Positions 14,611-22,280 of a stretch of 42,071 nucleotides of DNA are shown piece by piece. The DNA is taken from NCBI RefSeq assembly GCF_014647915.1, contig NZ_BMQC01000023.1:1-42071 (forward strand), in the 5' to 3' direction. Within the stretch, counting starts at the first letter, position 1; the number at the start of each line of letters is the position of its first letter. Source of the stretch: Pilimelia terevasa. Its GTDB lineage: Bacteria; Actinomycetota; Actinomycetes; Mycobacteriales; Micromonosporaceae. Both the position numbers and the translations under genes were made by a program. A model generated the notes under the pieces. That model was not told where the DNA came from. It searched no databases and worked only from the letters and a program-made list of their open reading frames with translations.

Positions 14611-15869
14611 CAGCCCGCCCCGAACGCCTCGGCGGCGGCGGCGCCGGAGCGGCAGCCGTCCTCGTGGAAGCCCCAGCCGTGGTACGCCCCGGCGAAGGCG
14701 GTCCGGTCGGTGGTCAGCTCGGGCAGCCGGCGCTGGGCGGCGACGGCGGCCAGGTCGTAGACCGGGTGGGTGTAGCGCATCTGCGCGATCACCTTCGCCG
14801 GGTCGATCCGCTCCGGGGCGTTCAGGGTGACCAGGTAGGGGGTGGCCGTGCGCAGCCGGTGCAGCCGGTTCATCCAGTAGCTGACCACCGGCGCGGGATC
14901 GCCGTCGTCGGTCTCGGGGACGAGGTAGTTCCAGCAGGCGCGGGCGCCCCGGGCGGCGGGCAGCAGCCGGTCGTCGGAGTGCAGCGTGGCGGTGTTCGCC
15001 GCGTACCGGAACGCGCCCAGCACCTCCTTCTCGGCGGCGGTGGCGTCGTCGAGCAGGTCCAGCGCCTCGTCGGCGTGGGTGGCGAGCACGACCTTGTCGT
15101 ACCGCGCCGCGCCGCCGCGCGCGTCGGTGACGGTGACCCCGTCGACGCCCCGCCGGACGCCGGCCACGGCGCAGTCGAGGCGCACGTCGGCGAGGACGGC
15201 CCGGACCGCGTCGACGTAGGTGCGCGAGCCGCCGACGACCGTCCGCCAGCGGGGCGAGTTGCCGACCTGGAGCAGGCCGTGGTGGTCGAGGAAGCGGAAC
15301 AGGTACCGGGCCGGATAGTCCAGCGCCGTGCGGGTGCCGGTGGACCACACGCACGAGACCAGCGGGACGGCGAAGTCGCGGACGAACGCCGGGCCGAACC
15401 CGTGCCGGTCCAGGAACTCGCCGAGCGTTGTCCGGTCGGCGTCGTCGCTGGTGCGCAGGAAGTGCCGGGCGTCGCGGTGGAACCGCCGGATCTGCCCGAG
15501 CAGCCGCAGGAAAGCGGGCGAGGCGACCCGCCGCCGCTGCGCGAAGATGCCGCGCAGCCCGCGCCCGCCGGCGTACTCCAGACCGGTCCGCCCGACCCGG
15601 ATGCTCATGCTCATCTCGCTGGCCTGCGTGGGTACGCCCAGCTCGGTGAACAACCTCAGGAGCTGGGGGTAGGTGCGCCGGTTGTGGACGATGAAGCCCG
15701 AGTCGACCCGCAGCGCGCGGCCGGCGGCGTCGGTGACGTCGTGGGTGTGGGCGTGCCCGCCCAGGCGCGGCGCGGCCTCGTAGAGCGCCACGTCGTACCG
15801 CCGCCGCAGCAGGTAGGCGGCCGTGAGCCCGGAGATGCCGGCGCCGACGACGGCGACGCGTCCGGTCAC
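14607..15869 (-). CDS. FAD-dependent amine-oxidase-like oxidoreductase (COG2907 type)
   Basis: The product has 420 aa from GTG 15869. FAD-binding VAVVGAGISGLTAAYLL lies at the N-terminus, followed by YEAAPRLGGHAHT. FIVHNRRTYPQLLRLF and GTRTALDYPARYLFRFLDHHG are characteristic of the COG2907 group found beside DUF1365. The second FAD site is near the C-terminus (GAYHGWGFHEDGCRSG). A flavin-dependent desaturation or oxidation of a fatty acyl chain is plausible from context. It overlaps the upstream small membrane gene and the downstream DUF1365 gene by 4 bp each. Confidence 0.9.
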   Translation of the reverse strand: MTGRVAVVGAGISGLTAAYLLRRRYDVALYEAAPRLGGHAHTHDVTDAAGRALRVDSGFIVHNRRTYPQLLRLFTELGVPTQASEMSMSIRVGRTGLEYAGGRGLRGIFAQRRRVASPAFLRLLGQIRRFHRDARHFLRTSDDADRTTLGEFLDRHGFGPAFVRDFAVPLVSCVWSTGTRTALDYPARYLFRFLDHHGLLQVGNSPRWRTVVGGSRTYVDAVRAVLADVRLDCAVAGVRRGVDGVTVTDARGGAARYDKVVLATHADEALDLLDDATAAEKEVLGAFRYAANTATLHSDDRLLPAARGARACWNYLVPETDDGDPAPVVSYWMNRLHRLRTATPYLVTLNAPERIDPAKVIAQMRYTHPVYDLAAVAAQRRLPELTTDRTAFAGAYHGWGFHEDGCRSGAAAAEAFGAGW

Positions 15870-16243
15870 CGGTGGCGCCCGGCGAACCGGCGGCTCGCGC
15901 CGCAGGCGGCGGCCCAGCCGGTCGTGATCGCGACGACCTTCGCCCGCCGGGCGGCCGGCACGGTGAGCCCGAAGCCGACCGTGTCGGCCACGTCGCAGGC
16001 CACCCGCGCGGCGACCGCCGCCCGCAGCGGCGCCCCGGCGGGCGCGCACAGCATGGCCAGCCCGGACAGCGTGTCGCGGACGCCGACGGCCCGGCCGAGC
16101 ACCAGGCCCGCCCGGCCAGGCCTGCGGCCGGCCGGCAGGTACCCGCACGTGCGCAGGAGCGACGCCGGCCGGGCCAGCGTGTATGCCCCATAGACCGCGG
16201 TGAGGAGTCCGAGCGCGCGCGGCACGAGCTGACCTTTTCTCAT
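15866..16243 (-). CDS. Small membrane protein, first gene of the lipid operon
   Basis: The product has 125 aa from ATG 16243. Hydrophobic stretches lie near residues 8-30, 45-65 and 75-110 with Arg-rich loops, so three to four membrane helices are predicted. No Shine-Dalgarno is present. The start codon lies six bases after a TAGCGT -10 element, so the mRNA is probably leaderless. Family not recognised with confidence (it resembles short DUF4267-like membrane proteins). Its stop overlaps the FAD oxidoreductase start. It may hold the enzymes at the membrane; this is only a guess from position. Confidence 0.75.
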   Translation of the reverse strand: MRKGQLVPRALGLLTAVYGAYTLARPASLLRTCGYLPAGRRPGRAGLVLGRAVGVRDTLSGLAMLCAPAGAPLRAAVAARVACDVADTVGFGLTVPAARRAKVVAITTGWAAACGASRRFAGRHR

Positions 16244-16249
16244 GGCCTG

Positions 16250-16278
16250 ACGCTAGGGCGGCCGGCACATCCTGTCAA
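16250..16278 (-). promoter_or_regulatory. Promoter of the lipid operon (TTGACA / TAGCGT)
   Basis: On the minus strand TTGACA (16278-16273) and TAGCGT (16255-16250) are 17 bp apart, a near-consensus housekeeping promoter. Transcription would start at or within a base of the ATG at 16243, giving a leaderless message. The -35 hexamer lies inside the CarH-like operator. Confidence 0.65.
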
Positions 16279-16302
16279 ATGTTTGTCTAAGGTTTGTAGG
16301 AT
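16270..16302. promoter_or_regulatory. CarH/LitR-type operator: three 11-bp direct repeats
   Basis: On the minus strand ACA occurs at exactly 11-bp steps (plus-strand TGT at 16273-16275, 16284-16286, 16295-16297). Two of the three repeats match nnTnnACAnnn, the 11-bp unit reported for Thermus CarH; the third lacks the T. The array overlaps the -35 of the lipid operon and a TAGGAT -10-like element (16297-16302) pointing at the repressor gene, so it could control both directions. Confidence 0.65.
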
Positions 16303-16324
16303 GAACGGCGTGGAGGCCCCCGTC

Positions 16325-17245
16325 ATGCTGCGCATCGGCCAGCTCAGCGCCCGCGTCGGCGTGAGCACCCACGCCCTGCGCGCCTGGGAGAGCCGGTACG
16401 GCCTGCTGTCGCCGGTGCGCTCCGACGGCGGCTACCGGCTCTACGGCCTCGGCGACGAGTCGCGGATCCGGCAGATGAAGGCCCTGCTCGCCGCCGGCCA
16501 CTCCGCCGCCCAGGCCGCGGCCGCCGTCCTGGCCGGGGCGCCCGCCGTGTCGCCCGCCGCGGCGCCCGCCGTGTCGCCCGCCGGGCGGCCGGCGCCCGCG
16601 GACCGCGCCGCCGTCCTGCGGCGCCGCCTGCGGGCCGCCCTCGACGACCGGTCCGAGCCACTGGCCGCCCGCCGGCTCGCCCAGGCCCACCGCGAACTCG
16701 GCCTCGGCCCGATGGTGGCCGACGTGCTCCTGCCGTACCTGCGCGAACTCGGCGAGCGCTGGAGCACCGGGGCGATCACCGTCGCCGAGGAGCACTACGC
16801 CAGCAACATCGTCCGCGGCTGGCTGACCGCCCACGCCCAGGGCTGGGGCGAGGGCGGCGGCCCGATGGCGGTCCTGGCCTGCCCGTTGGCCGAGCAGCAC
16901 GACATCGCGCTGCTCGCGTTCGGCCTGCTGCTGCGCCGGGCCGGCTGGCGGATCCGCTTCCTGGGGGCGCAGACGCCGCTGGCCGACCTGGCCTCGTTCG
17001 CCGCGCCGACGGTGACGTTCGTCCTGGCCGCCACGCGGGTCGGGGCGTTCAGCGCCGAACTGGGCGCCCTGCGGGCACTGTCGGCCCGCGCCCGGGTCGC
17101 GCTGGCCGGTGGCGGCGCCACCCCGCCGCTGGCCCGGCGCGCGGGGCCGGGCGTGCAGGTCCTGCCGCCGGACCTGCCGGCCGCCGTCGCGCTGCTCGGC
17201 GGTTCCGCCGCCGCCGGGACCGCCGATGGACGAGGATCGCCCTAG
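16325..17245 (+). CDS. litR: MerR-family B12-binding transcriptional regulator (LitR/CarH type)
   Basis: The product has 306 aa from ATG 16325, eight bases after GGAGG; ATG 16301 and a leaderless GTG 16310 are in-frame alternatives. The MerR helix-turn-helix covers 1-70 (RIGQLSARVGVSTHALRAWESRYG). A linker with a repeated PAVSPA unit follows, then a four-helix B12-binding cap with W146-x9-E156-H157, the adenosylcobalamin-contacting motif of CarH. A Rossmann-like domain follows in which AEQHD (His192) aligns with the lower-ligand ExH motif, although the usual Gly three residues on is Ala. CarH/LitR proteins repress in the dark as AdoCbl tetramers and release DNA in light. Divergent from the lipid operon, its likely target. 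Confidence 0.9.
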   Translation: MLRIGQLSARVGVSTHALRAWESRYGLLSPVRSDGGYRLYGLGDESRIRQMKALLAAGHSAAQAAAAVLAGAPAVSPAAAPAVSPAGRPAPADRAAVLRRRLRAALDDRSEPLAARRLAQAHRELGLGPMVADVLLPYLRELGERWSTGAITVAEEHYASNIVRGWLTAHAQGWGEGGGPMAVLACPLAEQHDIALLAFGLLLRRAGWRIRFLGAQTPLADLASFAAPTVTFVLAATRVGAFSAELGALRALSARARVALAGGGATPPLARRAGPGVQVLPPDLPAAVALLGGSAAAGTADGRGSP

Positions 17246-17350
17246 ACATCGACGGCCGCACGTCGACCCCGGCCGGCCTGCACCACCGGCCGGGCGCCGA
17301 CGGCCGGTCGACATCCAGGGTCGCCCGGCGGGCGGCGGGAGGGCGGCGGC

Positions 17351-18820
17351 ATGGCCGACGGGATCCGCATGGGTACCGCGCGCGGGCGCTGGGTCCTGTT
17401 CACCACGGTCCTGGGCTCAGGCCTGGCCCTGCTCGACGGCACCGTCGTCACCGTGGCACTCAACCGGATCGGCACCGAGCTGGGCGCCGGCTTCGCCGGT
17501 CTCCAGTGGACCGTCAACGCGTACACCCTCACGCTGGCCGCCCTCATCCTGCTCGGCGGCTCCCTCGGCGACCGGTTCGGCCGGCGCCGCGTCTTCGCCC
17601 TCGGCGTGGCCTGGTTCGCGGCGGCCTCGCTGCTGTGCGGCCTCGCCCCGGACATCGGGACCCTCGTCGCAGCCCGGGCGCTGCAGGGCGTCGGCGGGGC
17701 ACTGCTCACCCCGGGCAGCCTCGCCCTGATCTCCGCCTCGTTCCACGGCCCGGACCGGGCGGCCGCGGTCGGCGCCTGGTCGGGGCTGGGCGGCGTCGCC
17801 GCCGCCGTCGGGCCGTTCGTCGGCGGCTGGCTGCTGGAGTGGAGCTGGCGGGCCGTGTTCCTGGTCAACCTGCCGGTGGCCGCCGTGATCCTGCTGGTCG
17901 GGCTGCGGCACGTCCCGGAGTCCCGGGACCCGGCGGCGGCCGGGCGGTTCGACGTGGCCGGCACGGCGCTGGGCGCCGTCGGGCTCGGCGGCCTGACCTG
18001 GGCACTCACCGCGGCCGGCGGCGGCGCCGGCCCCGCGGTGTGGGCGGTGGGCGCGGCCGGCGTGGCGGCGCTGGCCGGCTTCGTGGCCGTCGAGCGCCGC
18101 TCGGCCCACCCGCTCGTGCCGCCGGAGCTGTTCCGGGCGCGCCGGTTCACCGCGGCCAACGCCGTCACCTTCCTGGTGTACGCGGCGCTCGGCGTGCTGT
18201 TCGTGCTGCTGGTCCTCCAGCTCCAGGTGGTGGCCGGCTTCGCCCCGCTGCCGGCCGGCGCGGCGCTGCTGCCGGTCACCGCGCTGATGCTGCTGTTCTC
18301 CTCGCGCGCCGGGGCGCTCGCGCAGCGGGTCGGCGCCCGGCTGCCGATGACCGCCGGGCCGCTGCTGTGCGCCGCCGGCCTGCTGCTGATGCTGCGGATC
18401 GGGGCGGGGGCCACGTACCTGGGTACCGTGCTGCCCGCCACGGTGGTCTTCGGCGGCGGGCTGGCCCTCACCGTCGCGCCGCTGACCGCCACCGTCCTGG
18501 ACGCCGCGCCCGACCGGTACGCCGGGGTGGCCTCGGGCGTGAACAACGCCGTCGCCCGGGCCGCCGGCCTGCTGGCGCTGGCCGTGGTACCGGTCCTGGC
18601 CGGCATCGGCGGCGCCGACTACACCGACCCGCCGGCCTTCGCGGCGGGGTTCCGCGCGGCGGTGCTCGTCTGCGTCGGCCTGATGGTCGGCGGCGCGGTC
18701 CTGGCCGCGCTGCTGGTGGGGCCGCGGGAGCGGGGAACCGGCCACCGGCTGCCGATCGAGGAGTGCGCGCACTGCGACGTGGCGGGCACGGCCCTGCACC
18801 CGGCGCCGGAGCGACCCTGA
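17351..18820 (+). CDS. DHA2-type MFS drug transporter
   Basis: The product has 489 aa from ATG 17351, with GGGAGG upstream. Fourteen membrane helices fit the DHA2 (14-TMS) family. Motif A is GDRFGRRRVFALG after TM2, motif C-like GPFVGGWLLEWSWRAVFLVN is in TM5-6, and LDGTVVTVALNRIG in TM1 is characteristic of EmrB/QacA-type proton antiporters. The cytoplasmic tail contains EECAHCDV, a CxxC-type pair not usual in the family. No regulator is directly adjacent; the B12-regulator gene ends 105 bp upstream on the same strand. Substrate unknown. Confidence 0.92.
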   Translation: MADGIRMGTARGRWVLFTTVLGSGLALLDGTVVTVALNRIGTELGAGFAGLQWTVNAYTLTLAALILLGGSLGDRFGRRRVFALGVAWFAAASLLCGLAPDIGTLVAARALQGVGGALLTPGSLALISASFHGPDRAAAVGAWSGLGGVAAAVGPFVGGWLLEWSWRAVFLVNLPVAAVILLVGLRHVPESRDPAAAGRFDVAGTALGAVGLGGLTWALTAAGGGAGPAVWAVGAAGVAALAGFVAVERRSAHPLVPPELFRARRFTAANAVTFLVYAALGVLFVLLVLQLQVVAGFAPLPAGAALLPVTALMLLFSSRAGALAQRVGARLPMTAGPLLCAAGLLLMLRIGAGATYLGTVLPATVVFGGGLALTVAPLTATVLDAAPDRYAGVASGVNNAVARAAGLLALAVVPVLAGIGGADYTDPPAFAAGFRAAVLVCVGLMVGGAVLAALLVGPRERGTGHRLPIEECAHCDVAGTALHPAPERP

Positions 18821-18894
18821 CCCGTCAACGGCGACCCGGCCCTGGACCCGCGGCCGGCCCGACCCGCGGCCGGCCCTACTGAGCCGTCCCCGGG

Positions 18895-18958
18895 CCTGGC
18901 CGTTCCCCGACCTGGCCGTCCCCCGACCTGGCCGCTCCCCGACCTGGCCGCTCCCCGA
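18895..18958 (+). repeat. Tandem repeat, 16-bp unit, 4 copies
   Basis: Four consecutive copies of CCTGGCCGCTCCCCGA with one or two differences (starts 18895, 18911, 18927, 18943) lie in the 225-bp gap after the MFS gene. A further twofold repeat (GACCCGCGGCCGGCCC) lies just before. Not coding in any obvious frame; the role is unknown. Confidence 0.8.
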
Positions 18959-19045
18959 CCCGCGTCGTGGCGAAGCGGCGCGCGGGCCGGGGCCGCCGCC
19001 TAGGCTGGTTCCGGCTTCGCCGGCCGGACCCGGGGGGTGTGGAGA

Positions 19046-19696
19046 GTGTCCCAGTTGCGCGTGCACAACCTGACGATGTCCGTGGACGGCTACGTCGCCG
19101 GCCCGGAACAGAGTCTCCAGCACCCGCTGGGGGTGGGCGGGGAGCGGCTGCACGGCTGGATGTTCGCCACCCGCGCCGGGCGGGCGATGCTGGGCGGCGA
19201 GGGCGGCACCGCCGGGGTGGACGACGCGTTCGTGGTCCGCGGGGACGTCGGCGTCGGCGCCACCGTCATGGGCCGCAACATGTTCGGCCCGGTGCGCGGC
19301 CCGTGGCCCGACGAGGAGTGGACGGGCTGGTGGGGGCCGCGGCCGCCGTACGGGCACCCGGTGTTCGTCCTGACCAGGCACGCCCGGCCGTCGGTGACCA
19401 TGGAGGGCGGCACCGTCTTCCACTTCGTCACCGACGGGCCGGAGTCCGCGCTCGCCCGGGCGCGGGCGGCGGCCGGCGGCGCCGACGTCCGGCTGGGCGG
19501 AGGAGCGGCGACGATCCGCCAGTACCTGGCCCTGGGCCTGGTCGACCACCTGCACGTCGTCGTGGCGCCGGTGCTGCTCGGCGACGGCGAGCGGATCTTC
19601 GAGCCGGCCGCCGACCTGGCCTTCCGCTACGAGTGCGCCCCGCCGGTGGCCGGCGACGGCGTGACGCACCTGGTGCTCACCCGCCGCCCGCGGTGA
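19046..19696 (+). CDS. Dihydrofolate reductase family protein (RibD C-terminal-like)
   Basis: The product has 216 aa; GTG 19046 is chosen because the product then begins SQLRVHNLTMSVDGYVAGP, the usual start of this group, with a G-rich ribosome site about eight bases upstream. It has a RibD-C/DHFR fold: VMGRNMFGPVRGPW, HPVFVLTRHARP and a C-terminal GGGAATIRQYLALGLVDHLHVVVAPVLLGDGERIF. These proteins use NADPH, but the substrate of this stand-alone type is generally unknown. It lies 71 bp upstream of a DinB-like gene on the same strand. Confidence 0.9.
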   Translation: MSQLRVHNLTMSVDGYVAGPEQSLQHPLGVGGERLHGWMFATRAGRAMLGGEGGTAGVDDAFVVRGDVGVGATVMGRNMFGPVRGPWPDEEWTGWWGPRPPYGHPVFVLTRHARPSVTMEGGTVFHFVTDGPESALARARAAAGGADVRLGGGAATIRQYLALGLVDHLHVVVAPVLLGDGERIFEPAADLAFRYECAPPVAGDGVTHLVLTRRPR

Positions 19697-19767
19697 ACCC
19701 GCCGGACCCGCAAATGTCGGTCGGCGGCGGTACGGTCGCCGACGAACCACCCACGAGGAGGAGACAG

Positions 19768-20358
19768 ATGGCCACCAATCCGACCGCCACCAATCCGACT
19801 GCCACCAATCCGACCGCCACCGTTCCGACCGCCCACACCCGCCCCGCCGACGACGCCCTCGGTGGCGAGCGCGCCGACCTCGTCGCGACGCTGGGCCAGC
19901 ACCGGTTCTTCCTGCGCCACACCGTCCGGGACCTGGACGACGCGCAGGCCGCGCAGCGGCCGGCGGCGAGCGAGCTGTGCCTGGGCGGGCTGATCAAGCA
20001 CGTCGCCCGGGTGGAGAGCCGCTGGGCCGCCTTCATCGTCGACGGCCCGTCCGCGATGGCCGGCGACGAATCCGACGCGTACCAGGCGCACGCCGACAGC
20101 TTCCAGATGACCGGGGACGACACGCTGCCGGGCCTGCTGGCCGCCTACGAGGAGGTGGCCGCCCGCACCGACGAACTGGTGCGGACCCTGCCCGACCTGG
20201 ACGCCAGCCAGCCGCTGCCCGAGGCGCCGTGGTTCCCGCCGGGGGCCCGCTGGTCGGCCCGGCGCGTGCTGCTGCACATCATCGCCGAGACCGCGCAGCA
20301 CGCCGGCCACGCCGACATCCTGCGCGAGTCGATCGACGGCGCCAAGTCGATGGGCTGA
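19768..20358 (+). CDS. DinB-superfamily (DUF664-like) protein with N-terminal repeat
   Basis: The product has 196 aa from ATG 19768, with GAGGAGGAG upstream. The N-terminus is four near-identical ATNPT repeats (2-21). The remainder is a four-helix DinB domain with likely metal ligands: His in LGGLIKHVARVESRWA, and a His-rich final helix HIIAETAQHAGHADILRE. In this superfamily (for example mycothiol-dependent isomerases and transferases) the His triad holds a divalent metal. WFPPGARWSARRVLLHI is typical of the DUF664 subgroup. Function unknown; a thiol-dependent transferase is possible. Confidence 0.88.
   Translation: MATNPTATNPTATNPTATVPTAHTRPADDALGGERADLVATLGQHRFFLRHTVRDLDDAQAAQRPAASELCLGGLIKHVARVESRWAAFIVDGPSAMAGDESDAYQAHADSFQMTGDDTLPGLLAAYEEVAARTDELVRTLPDLDASQPLPEAPWFPPGARWSARRVLLHIIAETAQHAGHADILRESIDGAKSMG
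19771..19830 (+). repeat. In-frame 15-bp tandem repeat, 4 copies
   Basis: The unit GCCACCAATCCGACC starts at 19771, 19786, 19801 and 19816; the last copy has GTT for AAT. It encodes (ATNPT)n directly after the start codon of the DinB-like gene, so slippage would change only the disordered N-terminus in steps of five residues. Confidence 0.9.
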
Positions 20359-20399
20359 CCCGCCGCGCGGGCGGCGGCGCGCGGCGTGGCTGGCCGCCC

Positions 20400-20435
20400 G
20401 ACCCCGCCGGTGAGCGCCCGTCGACCGGCGGGGTC
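20400..20435. terminator. Bidirectional hairpin between convergent genes
   Basis: GACCCCGCCGGT (20400-20411) and ACCGGCGGGGTC (20424-20435) form a perfect 12-bp stem with a 12-nt loop between the convergent DinB-like and PspC genes. No T-run follows, as is usual for GC-rich actinobacteria. Confidence 0.6.
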
Positions 20436-20452
20436 GACGGGCGCCGGGCGGG

Positions 20453-20644
20453 TCACTCGTTCGGGACGATGATCCACATGGCGAGGTACGCCAGGATCTG
20501 CGGGCCCGGCAGCAGGCAGGAGAGCAGGAACAGCACGCGGACCAGGTTCCGGGACATGCCGAAACGCTGGCCGATGCCGGCGCAGACGCCGGCGATCATG
20601 CGGTGCTGACGGGGTCGGACCAGGCGTCGGGGTGTCATGGTCAT
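20453..20644 (-). CDS. PspC domain protein
   Basis: The product has 63 aa from ATG 20644, with GAGGAG seven bases upstream (ATG 20638 is internal). The entire protein is a PspC domain: basic N-terminus, RMIAGVCAGIGQRFGMSRNLVRVLF and a membrane helix LSCLLPGPQILAYLAMWIIVP. Stand-alone PspC proteins in actinobacteria are small membrane proteins related to envelope stress responses. No other psp or toastrack genes are nearby. Confidence 0.9.
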   Translation of the reverse strand: MTMTPRRLVRPRQHRMIAGVCAGIGQRFGMSRNLVRVLFLLSCLLPGPQILAYLAMWIIVPNE

Positions 20645-20688
20645 CTCGGTACTCCTCGCTGTCCGGCGCGACGGCGACCGTCGCTGAT

Positions 20689-21741
20689 CTACACCGTATC
20701 GATGCCCCGCCACCCGGGTCCCCACGCGGGGGCCGCCGGGCCGTCGAGGAAGCGCAGGGCGTTGCCGCCGAGCAGCGCCGCCCGCTGGCCGTCGTCGAGG
20801 AAGTCCGCCCGGCGGACGACCGCGCCGACCGGGCGTTCGCCCAGCGGGTACGGGTAGTCGCTGCCCACCAGCACCCGGTCCGCGCCCATCGTGTCGACGA
20901 GCAGGCGCAGCGCGGGCGGGCTGAACACCACCGAGTCGACCAGGAAGCGGTCGACGTAGGCGCTGGGCGGGCGCTGCGACTGTCCGCGGACGAGGTCGCC
21001 GCGGCGGTGCCACGCGTTGTCGGCCCGCCCCGCCCAGAACGCGAAGCTCCCCCCGCCGTGGGCGAAGCAGATCCGCAGCGACTCCGGCACCCGGTCGAAG
21101 ACGCCGCCGAGGATCATCGCCATGATCGACAGGTGGGTCTCGGCGGGCATCCCGGTCAGCCAGCGGGCCATCCAGCGCTCCAGCCGCGGCCCGGTCGGCA
21201 TGTCCCACGGGTGCACGAAGACCGGCGCGCCCACGGCGGCGCAGTGCTGGAGGAAGGTCACCACGCCCGGGTCGTCCAGGTCCCGGTCGCCGACGTGGTT
21301 GCCGATCTCCACCCCGGCGTGGCCGGCGGCCAGGCAGCGGTCGAGTTCGGCGCAGGCGGCCTCGGCGTCCTGGAGCGGCACCTGGCAGAACGGCACCAGC
21401 CGCCCCGGCGCCCGCTGCGTCACCTCCAGGGTCAGGTCGTTGAAGATCCGGGCCACCTTCGCCGCCTGCGGGCCCGGACGGTCGTAGGAGAAGAACAGCG
21501 GCGTCGGGGACACGACCTGGACGTCCACGCCGTCGGCGGCCATGTCGGCGAGCCGGGCCGCCGGGTCCCAGGCCGGCGACCGGACCGGCCGCCACGGCTG
21601 GCCGCCGACCATCAGCATCGCCTCGCGCTCGGAGTCGATCCGCAGCGACGGCCAGCCGGTCCCGCCGCAGGCGGCGGCCAGATCGGGCCACCCCCGCGGG
21701 ACCAGGTGCGTGTGGATGTCGACGACCGGGGGACGGGCCAT
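20689..21741 (-). CDS. 2-amino-3-carboxymuconate-6-semialdehyde decarboxylase (ACMSD)
   Basis: The product has 350 aa from ATG 21741, which shares a base with the preceding stop (TGATG). It is an amidohydrolase-fold, Zn-dependent decarboxylase: VDIHTHLVP gives H10/H12, VFVHPWDMPTG gives the next metal His, CFAHGGGSF a further His, and VLVGSDYPYPLG the conserved Asp. It removes CO2 from ACMS, made by the dioxygenase encoded immediately upstream, and so diverts flux from quinolinate/NAD towards 2-aminomuconate. Last gene of the lower kynurenine operon. Confidence 0.94.
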   Translation of the reverse strand: MARPPVVDIHTHLVPRGWPDLAAACGGTGWPSLRIDSEREAMLMVGGQPWRPVRSPAWDPAARLADMAADGVDVQVVSPTPLFFSYDRPGPQAAKVARIFNDLTLEVTQRAPGRLVPFCQVPLQDAEAACAELDRCLAAGHAGVEIGNHVGDRDLDDPGVVTFLQHCAAVGAPVFVHPWDMPTGPRLERWMARWLTGMPAETHLSIMAMILGGVFDRVPESLRICFAHGGGSFAFWAGRADNAWHRRGDLVRGQSQRPPSAYVDRFLVDSVVFSPPALRLLVDTMGADRVLVGSDYPYPLGERPVGAVVRRADFLDDGQRAALLGGNALRFLDGPAAPAWGPGWRGIDTV

Positions 21742-22280
21742 CAGCCCTTGCCGGGGTGCAGCGCCCCGCACGCCCCGCACGTGCGCGCCTCGGCGCTGTC
21801 GTAGAACGCCTGGAAGATCGGCGGGAGGTCGGCGACGATGTCGCGCACCTGGAGCTCCACCTCGTGCACCAGGGCCTGGCACCAGGGGCAGTACCACTGG
21901 AACCGCTCCTGCGTGCCCTCGGGGCGGGGCCGCTCGATCACCAGCCCCACCGAGCCGGCCTCGGGCCGCTGCGGGGAGTGGGGGACGGAGCGGGGCAGCA
22001 TCCACATCTGGCCCTCGCCCACCGTGACCCGTTCCGGCCCGTCCGGCGTCATCAGGTCGACGTGCATCGTGCCCTTGATCTGGTAGAACCACTCCTCGTA
22101 CGGGTCGACGTGGAAGTCGGTCCGCTGGTTGGGGCCGCCGACGACCATCACCACGAAGTCCTCGCTGGAGGTGAAGAGCTGCCGGTTGCCGACCGGCGGC
22201 TTGAGCAGGTGCTGGTTCGCGCCGAGCCAGCTCGCGAAGTCCACCCGGCTCGCCTCGTGCGGCTGTCCGGTCTCCGTCAT
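21741..22280 (-). CDS. 3-hydroxyanthranilate 3,4-dioxygenase
   Basis: The product has 179 aa from ATG 22280, with AGGAGG seven bases upstream. It is a cupin with Fe(II) ligands H57, E63, H101 and substrate Arg53, plus a C-terminal rubredoxin-like site C131-x2-C134 and C168-x2-C171. All are spaced as in the Cupriavidus enzyme (offset +6). It opens the ring of 3-hydroxyanthranilate to give 2-amino-3-carboxymuconate-6-semialdehyde, the substrate of the next gene product. Overlaps the RidA-type gene by 4 bp. Confidence 0.96.
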   Translation of the reverse strand: MTETGQPHEASRVDFASWLGANQHLLKPPVGNRQLFTSSEDFVVMVVGGPNQRTDFHVDPYEEWFYQIKGTMHVDLMTPDGPERVTVGEGQMWMLPRSVPHSPQRPEAGSVGLVIERPRPEGTQERFQWYCPWCQALVHEVELQVRDIVADLPPIFQAFYDSAEARTCGACGALHPGKG

